Of a stretch of 64,000 nucleotides of DNA, positions 1-8,970 are shown in pieces. The position numbers and the translations under genes were made by a program. Below the pieces are notes generated by a model. That model was not told the origin of the DNA, did not search any database, and saw only the letters and a program-made list of their open reading frames with translations. Origin of the DNA: an uncultured Clostridia bacterium (lineage in GTDB: Bacteria > Bacillota > Clostridia > Saccharofermentanales > DTU023); the NCBI GenBank assembly GCA_937922005.1, contig CAKZWV010000054.1, forward strand, positions 1 through 64,000. The letters are read 5' to 3'. The first letter of the stretch is position 1; the number at the start of each line of letters is the position of its first letter.

Positions 1-8
1 ATCTTTTT

Positions 9-575
9 ATGTCATCCTATCAGAGTCAGATCACGATTGGACGCTTGCGTAAGCTTCCGGGGGTAACTTGGCCCTTTCAGGTGGCCAAGGTCCGCTTTTG
101 GATGAGTTTGGGGCTATTTCTCCTCGTCTATACCCAGGCCTATCTTTTGGCCATTAACCGGCAAAGTCAAGCCCGCTTTTTGTTTACCCCTTGGTTGATT
201 CTTCCAGAATTGGCTGCAATTTTCTTTATTTTAGGGAATTCAAGTTCCTTGATAGATAATGTCCAGCCTAAAGGAACTACCTACCGGGATACCATCTCCA
301 GATCTTGGCTCTCAAGGCAGGATTATTTCGTGCAATTTTTAGGTCGCTGGGACCAGGGCCTCATTGTGGGTGATATTCCCTTCTATTTTAAGGGGCTTGA
401 AAAGGTCACGGAAGAGAAAAAATTTACCATAGTCGAAGGCAATGATCCCGACCTGGGTCCCTACCGCTTGTTACTGTACCAAAAAAGATTTAGAAAATTT
501 GTCAATTCTTTTCCTGAAATTCAGGCGGTCCGGACCAAGGCCCCTGAAAAGCAGACTGAAGTAAAGTCAAAGTAG
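9..575 (+). CDS. Hypothetical membrane-anchored protein
   Basis: I do not recognise a family. The 188-residue product has two hydrophobic stretches in its first 80 residues (about 32-48 and 60-75), followed by a soluble region of roughly 110 residues ending in a charged tail rich in Lys and Glu. This resembles a membrane-anchored protein with a cytoplasmic or extracellular domain. The frame stays open to the left edge of the window and no ribosome-binding site is visible in the eight available bases, so the true start may lie outside the window. A strong terminator follows directly. It is one of the few plus-strand genes in the left half of the window. Function unknown. Confidence 0.6.
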   Translation: MSSYQSQITIGRLRKLPGVTWPFQVAKVRFWMSLGLFLLVYTQAYLLAINRQSQARFLFTPWLILPELAAIFFILGNSSSLIDNVQPKGTTYRDTISRSWLSRQDYFVQFLGRWDQGLIVGDIPFYFKGLEKVTEEKKFTIVEGNDPDLGPYRLLLYQKRFRKFVNSFPEIQAVRTKAPEKQTEVKSK

Positions 576-581
576 CATATG

Positions 582-626
582 AAAAAGCCCCCCGCTGCTA
601 GCCATGAGCACCGGGGGGCATTTTTT
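582..626. terminator. Bidirectional rho-independent terminator
   Basis: An 8-bp GC stem (GCCCCCCG pairing with CGGGGGGC) is bracketed by an A-run on the left and a T-run on the right. It can therefore end both the plus-strand gene before it and the minus-strand oligopeptide-binding gene that ends at 641. Confidence 0.85.
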
Positions 627-640
627 ATGTTAAATAATTC

Positions 641-3064
641 TTAGGGAGCCGTTGTCGACTGGCCTGCAGCTGTTTGTTCTGCAGCCGATTGCTCTGTCGC
701 CTGCTCGGTCGCCCCCGACGCAGCACTTGTAGATTCTTCCGCAGGAGCTGGAGCTGGGCTTTCAGCCTCAGGGGCCTGGCCAGTGGCATCTTCAGCCAGC
801 CAGGCTGACTCGGGAACCTCCTCCGGCTGGATCTCCGCCTGAAGCCAGGCATAACCTACCACAGGCATCCAGGAAGGGGCTACGGCCTTTACCTTGTCCG
901 AGACCACGAGGGATACACCCTTAGTCTCATAGAGAGGAATCCGCGGCAAATTCTCCTGCAGCAAGGTCAGCATTTTTGCAAGTTCATTGATTTCCTGATC
1001 GACCTGCCCGCCCACATAGGCCTGATTTTGGGCCTGGTAAGCTTGATCGAATTCTTGGTTCTGGAAGCCGTCTTTGTTGTACTGGGACTGGCTCAGGAAG
1101 GATCCCAGGAGATGGGCGGAGTTCATAAGGCTTGAGGTAATGGCCTCCAGCGCCAGATCAAATTGCCCATCTTGGAGGGTCTTGATGTACTCTTCCATGG
1201 TTTTCTTTTCCACCAGATTCACTTTTAGCTTATCTGCCCCAAATTTTCCCTCCAGCTCTTCTTTCAAGAGGCCTGCGACCGTCTTTTGGACTTCTATGGC
1301 TCCAAAGTAGACTAAATCGAGGCTCAAGCCCTGCTGGTATTGCTCTGTAGCCTTGGTAAAGAAGGAACTTGCCTGGTCCTTGCTGGGGTCGACCTGGTAG
1401 GTCTTTTGCAAGTTTTGTCCCACCGGCAGGTCAAAGAAAAGTTTTCCTTGGTTGGTACTGGCAATTTGGGCCGAGGGGAGGAAGTATGACCAAGGTGTTG
1501 CCCCACCTGGGATCTGGGCGGCGATTCTTCCCCGGTCGACCCCATAGTAAATGGCTTTGCGGAAATTCGGGTCTACGAGGAAGGGTTTTTCTTGTGAGCG
1601 ACGGCCATTGAAGTAAAGATAGAAAATCTTATTGGTCTTACTAATGTACTTGTTGTCTGTCTTTTCTTGGCCCTGGGGATCAACCCGGAGGTCAAAGGCA
1701 TTTTTCAGGCTTTCATCAAAACTCGCCTGTTTATTTTCGGCTTGATTACTTGTTGCCTTCTTATCTTGCTTGCCTTGCGCCTGTTTTTCGGTAGCCTGCT
1801 TATCCGCTCCTTGTAGGTTTTCCGTCCCTTCCGTTTGGCTCAAGACGGGTAGGGCATAAGTGATCTGGTCTACCGTATACTCTTTGGGGGCATTCTTAGT
1901 TTTCCGCAAAACTAAGGCCTTCTCATCCAGTTTCACAATCCGGTAAGGGCCGGAGGTAGGAATGTTCTTGGGATTATTTAGGTCAGCATAGACACCCAGC
2001 GCAGCTGGCTCATCGCTTTCTTCCTTGGCCCCTTCTTGGTTGGCAGCTTCTGCCTGAGCAGCTGCCTTAGCAGCAATTTCTTGATAGGTTTTATACTCTA
2101 AGGGCACAGTTGCTTGGCCACCGATAAAGCACTGATAGAGGTCGTGCTTGTCCACGGGCTTTTCGAAATCAAGTTCCAGGGTTCCGTCTTGGAGAATCTT
2201 AATCCCGACCTCTTCCCAGGCCACCTTCCGACCAACCGAGGCGATATCCTTGTTAATCTTTCCAATCGCGGCGTTAACTCCTTTTTTTTGCTCGTTAAGA
2301 GCCTCGATCTTCTCTTCTTTTTTATCGTCCTTCTCGTCCCCTTGGATCTTGGCAATTTCTTCATCCAACTGGGTCAACTGCTTTTGCATCTGCTCCAACA
2401 TGGGGGCGTTATCCTCAGCCGAACCAATCCAATAGGCTTTAGCATTCTTGACCGTCATTATCTCATTGAAGAAAATATTAGCCGCCGCCTGTTTGTTCTT
2501 GGGATCGAGGAGGATTTTCCAGGATTCTACAAAGGTCTCTGGGGTAATGGGCTCGCCATTGGACCAAGTCTTTCCTTCTTTTATCTTGAAATACCAGACT
2601 GACCCATCGTTATTCGACGTAGGCAGATCAGCCGCTAAATCTGGCCGGAAAGCCAGGGCTTGTGCCTGGGTATCGTAATAGGCTTCTATCAGGTTACTAT
2701 AGAGCAAGTCGCTTGGCTGGGGAATCAGATCCGCCTGAGACCGAGCCAACTGGGGGTTGAGGGTCTGACCGAGGCTTGAAGGTAAGGTCAGCGTTTTCAC
2801 TTCGATTTTTTTCTCCGGCTTCGTGGCTTCCACTTGAGTCTCGGCCACGCTTGCTTGAGACTCTTCGCCAGCTTGGGTCGTTGCCCCTTGACTCGTTCCT
2901 TGGCCCCCCTCAGGATCCGATGGGGCTTTTGGAGAGGTCGTAGCTAGGGTAGGCAAAGACTCTGTCGGGCTGACCTCCTTCTTCTTGTCCCCACACGAAG
3001 CAAGGACCCCGGATAGGCTGAGCGCCCCAACCAGGGCCAGGGTAATATATCTTTTCACTTGCAT
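641..3064 (-). CDS. Oligopeptide ABC transporter substrate-binding lipoprotein (OppA-like, SBP family 5)
   Basis: Predicted peptide-binding lipoprotein for an Opp-type importer, anchored outside the membrane. The chosen start gives a classic lipoprotein signal (basic MQVKRY, hydrophobic core, lipobox ending LASC) and has GGAGGA six bases upstream; an ATG 14 codons earlier lacks this. The protein has about 807 residues, well above the roughly 540-600 usual for OppA. The surplus comes from a charged coiled-coil insertion after NAKAYWIGSAEDN (near residues 225-275), Ala/Gln/Lys-rich insertions further on, and a low-complexity Ala/Glu/Pro/Thr tail. The second OppA at 11.5-13.7 kb has a coiled-coil insertion at the equivalent place. 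The gene stands alone and presumably shares the OppBCDF translocator encoded at 6.9-11.2 kb. Family assignment is firm; the ligand is inferred. Confidence 0.88.
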   Translation of the reverse strand: MQVKRYITLALVGALSLSGVLASCGDKKKEVSPTESLPTLATTSPKAPSDPEGGQGTSQGATTQAGEESQASVAETQVEATKPEKKIEVKTLTLPSSLGQTLNPQLARSQADLIPQPSDLLYSNLIEAYYDTQAQALAFRPDLAADLPTSNNDGSVWYFKIKEGKTWSNGEPITPETFVESWKILLDPKNKQAAANIFFNEIMTVKNAKAYWIGSAEDNAPMLEQMQKQLTQLDEEIAKIQGDEKDDKKEEKIEALNEQKKGVNAAIGKINKDIASVGRKVAWEEVGIKILQDGTLELDFEKPVDKHDLYQCFIGGQATVPLEYKTYQEIAAKAAAQAEAANQEGAKEESDEPAALGVYADLNNPKNIPTSGPYRIVKLDEKALVLRKTKNAPKEYTVDQITYALPVLSQTEGTENLQGADKQATEKQAQGKQDKKATSNQAENKQASFDESLKNAFDLRVDPQGQEKTDNKYISKTNKIFYLYFNGRRSQEKPFLVDPNFRKAIYYGVDRGRIAAQIPGGATPWSYFLPSAQIASTNQGKLFFDLPVGQNLQKTYQVDPSKDQASSFFTKATEQYQQGLSLDLVYFGAIEVQKTVAGLLKEELEGKFGADKLKVNLVEKKTMEEYIKTLQDGQFDLALEAITSSLMNSAHLLGSFLSQSQYNKDGFQNQEFDQAYQAQNQAYVGGQVDQEINELAKMLTLLQENLPRIPLYETKGVSLVVSDKVKAVAPSWMPVVGYAWLQAEIQPEEVPESAWLAEDATGQAPEAESPAPAPAEESTSAASGATEQATEQSAAEQTAAGQSTTAP

Positions 3065-3941
3065 GGATATTCCTCCAAATTTCTCACATTTTGTTTGATC
3101 ATGCATTGATCAGTTCAATCTTTATTTTTCCTTCTCTTCTTATGCGTTCAATAGACTAGACCAGGAAAAACTGCCATTTATGATAGCCAATCCCCCTTAA
3201 ATTGTAAAGAATCCAGGCCTAGAAGTGACCCTATGATGAGCCTAGGCAGGGTCAGTGTAACATAAGAGGCCTTTGGAAGAGGTCTATGTGGCTCTGTAGT
3301 AATTGGAATGAATTGTAAACGCTTCCAAATTTCCAAAAGAATTTCCAAAGATTTTCCAATCATTTTTATCCTGAAAGTAGCTTGTTCTGCTTCATCTTAT
3401 CATATATTCCATATATTTCATTCTTTATATCTTATATTCTTCATTTATCTCCGCTCACATAATTGTAAAAAATTTTTTAAAAAACCCTTGACACATTTGT
3501 TAATAACGTGTTAAGATATACCTGCAATTGAGAAAGGTGATCCACCGAATCGGAAAGCCTTTTGAGTTGCTAGAGCTTCCCAGAAGCCTAAGACATATAG
3601 ATAACAAGGAACTCATTTTTTAGGGACCAGTTGGTTCCACCCTATTTGGTAATGAATCAGACGATCCAGCTGCCCACTCCCTTGGGGCGGCTGGGAGAAT
3701 CTGAAAGGAATAGGAAATAAAAGAACTCAAATTTTAGAACTCATTTTTTGAACTCATTATAAAAGAACTCATAATTCGCCCAGTGTGGCACCGATCCACC
3801 ATCATCTTAGCCCGTGCACCACAAATGAAGAACTCGTCTTGGTAAGACAATAGAACTCATTACTTGGTAATTATAAAAAAATAAGGGAAAGGCTTTTATT
3901 GCTAAAAAGAAAGGATAGACCGTCAAGGATGGTGTGAGAAA
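3065..3941. other. Long intergenic leader with GAACTC repeats
   Basis: No convincing gene is present. The left part holds the minus-strand upstream region of the binding-protein gene. The right part is a roughly 420-nt untranslated leader for the prepilin gene, starting from the promoter at 3488-3517. The leader carries seven copies of GAACTC, usually as (A/G)GAACTCAT, at 3609, 3723, 3737, 3750, 3765, 3830 and 3853. It also has a 10-bp GC-rich hairpin at about 3668-3692 (CCAGCTGCCC pairing with GGGCGGCTGG). No known riboswitch consensus was recognised. Confidence 0.55.
3488..3517 (+). promoter_or_regulatory. Sigma-A-type promoter of the prepilin gene
   Basis: A perfect TTGACA -35 element is followed after 18 bases by TAAGAT as the -10 hexamer, in AT-rich DNA. 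The predicted transcript would have a leader of over 400 nt before the prepilin start codon. Confidence 0.7.
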
Positions 3942-4514
3942 ATGACTAGAAAGTACACTATCGCAAATAAGCATACAGCTAATGATTTGTTTATCCTACC
4001 TACCAGGCCTAAATCGGGTCCTGGTAGGTCCTTAGATCAGAAAAAGAAAGCCAAACAAGACAATACCCTCCTAATGATTCCCTCCACGAGCTTTCAATCT
4101 TCTGAAAGCCGGGGAGGTTTTACTCTAGTAGAAATTGTAGTCGTTATGGTTATTATTAGCATCTTAGCTGCAACTGCTGTTCTAGGCTATATGGCCCTAG
4201 CTAATAAAGGTGCTAAACGCGTCCGCTATATGGAAGAACACCACGACATGCTCCAGGCAGCCAATATGTGGTACCTGCAAAATCTTGACGCAAGTGGGGG
4301 CCTATCGGAAGCGGCGCTCGCGGATGTAAAAGCTCGGGGTGTTGAGGTTTTATCCCAGTATTATAGTAACTTTGAATCTGTCAATCTCGAAGTCCACAAG
4401 ATGGTTTACGAAAACGGACAGGTATTCGTAATTACAGATCTAACTAAGTTCGTCGCAGAGGGAGAGGAACCCATTCTAAAGAATGCCATTACGATAGAGC
4501 GAGATCATATATAA
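3942..4514 (+). CDS. Type IV prepilin-like protein
   Basis: Contains a textbook prepilin cleavage and methylation motif: G59 followed by FTLVEIVVVMVIISILAA, so prepilin peptidase (PilD/ComC type) would cut before Phe60, leaving the invariant Glu five residues in. The hydrophobic N-terminal helix precedes a small globular domain of about 115 residues without visible Cys. The leader peptide is unusually long at 59 residues, basic and Ser-rich; type IV leaders are usually 6-25. An in-frame ATG at 4074 would shorten it to 15 residues but has no clear ribosome-binding site. No pilus assembly ATPase or peptidase gene is nearby. It could be a competence-type pseudopilin, a surface pilin or a type II-like pseudopilin; the sequence alone does not decide. 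Confidence 0.8.
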   Translation: MTRKYTIANKHTANDLFILPTRPKSGPGRSLDQKKKAKQDNTLLMIPSTSFQSSESRGGFTLVEIVVVMVIISILAATAVLGYMALANKGAKRVRYMEEHHDMLQAANMWYLQNLDASGGLSEAALADVKARGVEVLSQYYSNFESVNLEVHKMVYENGQVFVITDLTKFVAEGEEPILKNAITIERDHI

Positions 4515-4554
4515 TATTTGACCCCTCCTTTTGTAGTTTTTAACCCATAAAATT

Positions 4555-4597
4555 CCAGTTAAGAACGTTTTTCCTTTCGTTCTTAACTGGTTTTTTT
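4555..4597 (+). terminator. Rho-independent terminator of the prepilin gene
   Basis: A perfect 13-bp stem (CCAGTTAAGAACG pairing with CGTTCTTAACTGG) with a 10-nt loop is followed by seven Ts. Confidence 0.95.
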
Positions 4598-4708
4598 GTT
4601 ATGTGCTGGCAACTTGAACGTAAGGCAAGTATGTTAGCAATTCAGGTTGAGCTTTTGGATAATTCCGAAGAGACCCCCTCCAAGGCCTGTCTTGGAGAGC
4701 CCGAATCA

Positions 4709-5500
4709 TTATGGCAATTTTCCGTTCGTCTGTTCGGCTACACTGTAGGGTAGAACGGTGACCAGCTCTCCGATGACAAACCAGCGAGAACTTGATTTTC
4801 CGAAGTAGCAGGTCATGATCGATATGATAGGACGGTCGTGAAACTTGCTAGTCTGCTGGTCCTCAAGCATGTCAACCGCATCGGTCTTGGTTTGAACGGT
4901 ATCGACAATCCGGTAGACATAAATGTTCTTTTTATCGGTTAAGTTAATCCGTGCTCCAATGTCCGCCTCCATGAGATTGTGCAAAAGCACCCCTTTTCCC
5001 TTGGCCCTGTGTCCGCTGAGTGTATAATTACCTTCTCCCATCGTTTGCTGCTGCTTTAACTGGCAGGTTCCAGCCAGGAGATTGGCGTTAGTAGTATCCT
5101 TGAAAATGGCAAGATTTACGTGCAAGTCAGGGATCGTCAGCTGGCCAATGATGTTGTCTTCATCATAGTTGTTGAGCCAGGGCCAGATGTTAAAAACCCC
5201 AATTTCCTCAATTTCATCCTTCACTTCTGGACCCGGTCTCTCCAAATTCTTCGCCATCGTTTCAGCACTGATGGAGTTGAGGTTGATCTGGGAGTATTTT
5301 TTGATAAGTCCGGCGTTGATAAAGGGTAAGGCAAAGAGGACAACTGAGGAAATCATGGCAATGATAGCCAAAATCCGGATGACAGAAATCCCAGGTTGCC
5401 TGCCTTCCGTATCGGCAGGCGTCTCAGGTTTGGCGGATGAAGACGTTGGAGTTGGGGTATTTGCTTCTTGGGGAAGGGTGCTTTTGGATTGATTTTCCAT
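4709..5500 (-). CDS. srtA: Class A-type sortase (cysteine transpeptidase)
   Basis: Membrane-anchored transpeptidase that cleaves LPXTG-type sorting signals and joins surface proteins to peptidoglycan. The 263-residue protein has a disordered Pro/Thr/Ser-rich cytoplasmic tail of about 35 residues, one N-terminal membrane helix (around 40-62) and a C-terminal sortase domain. The catalytic residues are visible: His in YTLSGHR, Cys in SIMTCYF and Arg in SSRWFVIGEL. The N-terminal anchor and gene position fit class A or a housekeeping sortase better than class B or C, but subclass is inferred. No substrate with an LPXTG tail was found in the window. The TraX-like membrane protein gene upstream is on the same strand with 135 bases between. 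Confidence 0.9.
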   Translation of the reverse strand: MENQSKSTLPQEANTPTPTSSSAKPETPADTEGRQPGISVIRILAIIAMISSVVLFALPFINAGLIKKYSQINLNSISAETMAKNLERPGPEVKDEIEEIGVFNIWPWLNNYDEDNIIGQLTIPDLHVNLAIFKDTTNANLLAGTCQLKQQQTMGEGNYTLSGHRAKGKGVLLHNLMEADIGARINLTDKKNIYVYRIVDTVQTKTDAVDMLEDQQTSKFHDRPIISIMTCYFGKSSSRWFVIGELVTVLPYSVAEQTNGKLP

Positions 5501-5635
5501 GATGGTTCCTTTCTGGCGGGCAGTGTATCGCCCTTGTCAATCGGTGACGACCATGAGCAGATGCCTAGGGTCCGTACCCTGCGCATGTTCACAAGCTGCT
5601 AAGGTCGTAGACGCGCGTAGCGTATTATCGTGAAC

Positions 5636-6523
5636 TTAGGTCAAGGACGGCACGAGGTAGTATAAGACAAGGAGGCCTAGGATGTAAAGGGCAGGCAGGG
5701 TTGCCAAGGCTTTTGATCCGGGCTCTTGGTCGTTGTAGAAAAAGAGGAGGGCAGCAGGGACACTCCTACTGATCCGGCTGAGGCCCAGGATCCCCATGGA
5801 TGCTGCCTGCATGAGGACGTGGTCAGGCATGAGGAGGAGGGCTAAAGCCAAGCCGAAAATATAGGTTGTATCACTAAAATGTGCCACATTGCCAATCAGG
5901 AGAAAAAAGAGAAATAGGGCGGTCGAAAGCGCTGTAGCAAAGATCTGGACCATGCTCTTCCCCTTCTTTTTCCAGGGACGAAGGAGACGGAGGGCCTGAA
6001 GGAAGACAAGGAGGGCTGTCAAGCTAAGAAAAACATTTTGCTCCTCCCAGAAATTGCCGGGCATGTGATAAAAAATCATGTCATAGAAATATTCTGACCC
6101 CAGGCCAGCCATCCCAAAGGCGATTAATTCCAGATACAGGTTGTGGGCCAAGCTCTGCCGGACCAGTAAAAAGACGATAATTGGCAGGGCCATTTGTCCA
6201 AGATGATAAAAGCCAGTATACCAGAGGTAGGCCCTTTGTGTTGGGGCCGTTACCTCATTCCAAGGCAAATAGGCTGCATCGATGATTTCTAAGCCTTCTT
6301 CGATCATCCGCCCCTCTAGAAGGACATCAGTCCCATAGCTTACTAACAGGCACAAAAGGCTAAAGAGGGCGATACCGACAAGGACTTTTCCAGAAAGTCC
6401 CCCATTCTTGATAAAGGCATAGCGGTTCCGCCGCTTGCTCTCGCGGTAGGTCTCTTCGTTCGCTCTCCCTCGGCTCTGTTCCGTTTCTAATTGATTTTTC
6501 TGATCCCTTTTCATCTCCTTCAT
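5636..6523 (-). CDS. TraX-like multispanning membrane protein
   Basis: A 295-residue membrane protein with a 40-residue charged N-terminus and about eight hydrophobic segments. The stretch YHLGQMALPIIVFLLV followed by a segment with SEYFYDMIFY and QNVFLSLTALLVF resembles the pattern of the TraX family (a Gly-x-x-Ala-x-Pro-x-x-x-Phe-Leu-Leu helix, then a Pro/Tyr-Asp-containing loop, then NVF-x-x-L). TraX was first described in F-pilin N-acetylation; the many chromosomal Bacillota homologues lack a proven role. The start is supported by GGAGGAGAT just upstream. The gene may be cotranscribed with the sortase. The family call is by pattern recognition only. Confidence 0.6.
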   Translation of the reverse strand: MKEMKRDQKNQLETEQSRGRANEETYRESKRRNRYAFIKNGGLSGKVLVGIALFSLLCLLVSYGTDVLLEGRMIEEGLEIIDAAYLPWNEVTAPTQRAYLWYTGFYHLGQMALPIIVFLLVRQSLAHNLYLELIAFGMAGLGSEYFYDMIFYHMPGNFWEEQNVFLSLTALLVFLQALRLLRPWKKKGKSMVQIFATALSTALFLFFLLIGNVAHFSDTTYIFGLALALLLMPDHVLMQAASMGILGLSRISRSVPAALLFFYNDQEPGSKALATLPALYILGLLVLYYLVPSLT

Positions 6524-6898
6524 ATCTCCTCCTTAGCTTCCAGGACCCTACCTCTTTGGCCTACAAGAAGCAGGAAGGGGAAAGGGCTCCCTATATTTTA
6601 CTTGATTCTTTCTAGGAATGCGATTAAGGGACCTATTCCTACGAATGCGATTAAGGGACCTATTCCAACTCGCCTTAATTTATTGGGTGTCTTGCCGATT
6701 GGCAGAAGCTAGCTCCTGTTGAGGAGTATTTGTGGTAAAAAAAAAACCGGCCCTCCCCATGGGGAAAGCCGGTTTTATCCGATTCGTAGAAATCTACTTT
6801 ACATGCACTTCTTGCAGGCGGGCTAGCGAGGGCCTCATCTTTGGGCCAGCTAGATCCGAACCTATATCACAACCTATATCAGAGCCTCTATCCAATCC
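6524..6898. other. Intergenic region with a duplicated 24-mer and a terminator
   Basis: No gene is evident. A 24-bp sequence beginning GAATGCGATTAAGG is present twice in exact direct repeat (6616-6639 and 6643-6666, a 27-bp period). A copy of the GGANTATTTGY motif lies at 6723-6733, directly beside the opp operon terminator. The stretch from 6780 to 6898 shows nothing further. Confidence 0.6.
6737..6776 (-). terminator. Terminator of the opp operon
   Basis: Read on the minus strand, AAAACCGGC and GCCGGTTTT form the outer stem around an inner CCCC/GGGG pair. A run of about ten Ts follows. Confidence 0.92.
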
Positions 6899-8956
6899 TT
6901 ATAGGAAGCCATTCTCCTTAGACTCCTTGATATACTGGGCTTCTTCCTGGTCGGAGCACAGGACATAGTGGTGAGGGGTAACCTCCCGCATGGTCGGCTC
7001 TACGTTCCCATATTGGTGCATCTTGGGGTCATAATGGAGGTGTTTACGCTGCTTTTCAATCGCAGGGTCCGGAATCGGAATGGCGGAAAGCAAAGACTTC
7101 GTGTAGGGGTGGAGAGGGTTTTTGTAAACTTCCTCCGAATAGCCAACTTCCACCAATTTTCCAAAATACATGACCCCGATCCGGTCGGAAACGTACTTGA
7201 CAACCGACAGGTCGTGGGCAATGAAAAGCATGGTCAGGTTCATGTCTTTCTTCAAGGAATTGAGGAGATTCAAGACCTGGGCTTGAATGGACACGTCCAA
7301 GGCCGAAACAGGCTCATCGGCAATAACAAATTCAGGATTTGTGATAAGGGCTCTTGCAACCCCAATTCTTTGCCTTTGTCCACCGCTAAACTCATGGGGA
7401 TAGCGGGTAGCATGCTCTCGGGTCAGACCCACGATGGAAAGCATCTTGTAGACCTTCTCGTCAATTTCTTGTTCATCCTTACAGAGATTGTTGATTTTTA
7501 AACCCTCCGCAATGATCTCCTTGACGGTCATCCTGGGGTTCAAGGAAGCAATAGGATCCTGGAAGATCATAGACATCTTGCTGTTGATATCCCGTTTCTC
7601 CTCCCGGGTTAATTTGCCTGTGATGTCCTTCCCATTGAAGGAAATACTCCCGCTCGTCGGCTCATATAGGCGGATAATTGTCCGTCCTGTGGTGGTTTTC
7701 CCGCAGCCCGACTCTCCAACAAGACCAAAGGTTTCTCCCTTATGGATATCAAAGCTCACGTTATCCACGGCCTTGACTGTCATCCTGTTGGCACCATAGC
7801 CTGAGGTAAAATATTGCTTAAGGTTCTTTACAGAAATGAGAACGTCATCGCTTTGGAGGAATTTCCTGTGCTGGACCCCTTCCTTAGCCCGAGACTTGAT
7901 CTTGTTCTTATAGGTGTCTAAGACTACGTGGGGAGCCTTCTCATGGAGGAGCCAGGTGGCCGCATAATGGGTATCGGAAAGTTTGAAGAAGGGGGGTTGG
8001 TACTTCTGGTCGATCTCCATGGCATAGCGGTTCCGCGGGGCAAAGGCATCGCCCTTCGGTGGATTCAGCATGTTAGGTGGAGCACCAGGGATGGTATAAA
8101 GTTCATAAGAGGAGTCCGTCTCGAGATCTGGCATGGCGGCCATCAGGGCCATAGTGTAGGGGTGACGGGGATTTGAGAAAATCTCTTCCACAGTCCCATA
8201 CTCTACAATCCGACCAGCATACATGACAGCAACCCGGTCACTGACGTTAGCAACGACGCCGAGGTCGTGGGTAATAAAGATTACGCCAATATTCCTTACC
8301 CGCTGAATCTCTTTGATCAGGTCGATAATCTTGGCTTGGACAGTAACGTCCAAGGCCGTGGTCGGCTCATCGCAGATTAGAAGTTCCGGGTTACAAGCCA
8401 GGGCTGTTGCAATAACGATCCTTTGCCGCATCCCACCAGAGAACTGGAAGGGATACTGCCTATAACGTTCTTCCGTATTCTTGATTCCAACCTGGTCCAT
8501 AAGTTTAATAGACAATTCTTTGGCATCTTCGTTAGACATCTTGCCGCGGACCCGGGGGGCCTCAGAAATCTGCCGCCCTACCCGCTGTACGGGGTCCAAG
8601 GAGCTCATGGGGTCTTGGAAGATCATCCCGATTTCCTCTCCCCGGATCTTACACATCTCCTCCTCAGAGAAATCTAAGATATTGGTTCCATTGTAGAGGA
8701 CCTCGCCCTCTGAAATAATGGCATTTTTCGATAAAATGCCCATAACGGTCCGAGCGGTAACTGACTTACCAGATCCAGATTCTCCTACAATGGCCAGGGT
8801 CTCTCCCCGGTCAACATGAAAGTTCACGCCCCGGACGGCATGTACCGTTCCAGAATAAGTGGAGAAATCAACGTGTAAATTATTTACTTCCAATAGGTGT
8901 TGGCCTGACTTTTGCTCGATTGCTTTAGTGGCTACAGACTTTTCTTGTGGTGACAT
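6899..8956 (-). CDS. Fused oligopeptide ABC transporter ATPase (OppD-OppF fusion)
   Basis: Energises peptide import together with the OppB and OppC permeases encoded upstream. The 685-residue protein contains two complete nucleotide-binding domains in tandem. The first (about 20-335) has Walker A GESGSGKS, signature FSGGMRQR and Walker B LLICDEP; the second (about 375-665) has [16 protein letters not shown] and FVIADEP. Each is followed by the oligopeptide-family C-terminal region. Most Bacillota encode OppD and OppF separately; fused forms are known in GsiA/YejF-like systems. Its start lies 14 bases after the oppC stop. A terminator follows the gene. Confidence 0.93.
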   Translation of the reverse strand: MSPQEKSVATKAIEQKSGQHLLEVNNLHVDFSTYSGTVHAVRGVNFHVDRGETLAIVGESGSGKSVTARTVMGILSKNAIISEGEVLYNGTNILDFSEEEMCKIRGEEIGMIFQDPMSSLDPVQRVGRQISEAPRVRGKMSNEDAKELSIKLMDQVGIKNTEERYRQYPFQFSGGMRQRIVIATALACNPELLICDEPTTALDVTVQAKIIDLIKEIQRVRNIGVIFITHDLGVVANVSDRVAVMYAGRIVEYGTVEEIFSNPRHPYTMALMAAMPDLETDSSYELYTIPGAPPNMLNPPKGDAFAPRNRYAMEIDQKYQPPFFKLSDTHYAATWLLHEKAPHVVLDTYKNKIKSRAKEGVQHRKFLQSDDVLISVKNLKQYFTSGYGANRMTVKAVDNVSFDIHKGETFGLVGESGCGKTTTGRTIIRLYEPTSGSISFNGKDITGKLTREEKRDINSKMSMIFQDPIASLNPRMTVKEIIAEGLKINNLCKDEQEIDEKVYKMLSIVGLTREHATRYPHEFSGGQRQRIGVARALITNPEFVIADEPVSALDVSIQAQVLNLLNSLKKDMNLTMLFIAHDLSVVKYVSDRIGVMYFGKLVEVGYSEEVYKNPLHPYTKSLLSAIPIPDPAIEKQRKHLHYDPKMHQYGNVEPTMREVTPHHYVLCSDQEEAQYIKESKENGFL

Positions 8957-8970
8957 TTCTTCCTCCTTTC

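Noticed and set aside
2114..2602. Plus-strand frame of 162 codons inside the OppA-like gene
   Set aside because: Opposite-strand shadow of the coiled-coil insertion with no start signal.
3609..3858. GAACTC repeats as a CRISPR-like array
   Set aside because: The repeats are only 6-9 bases, spacing is irregular and there are no cas genes.
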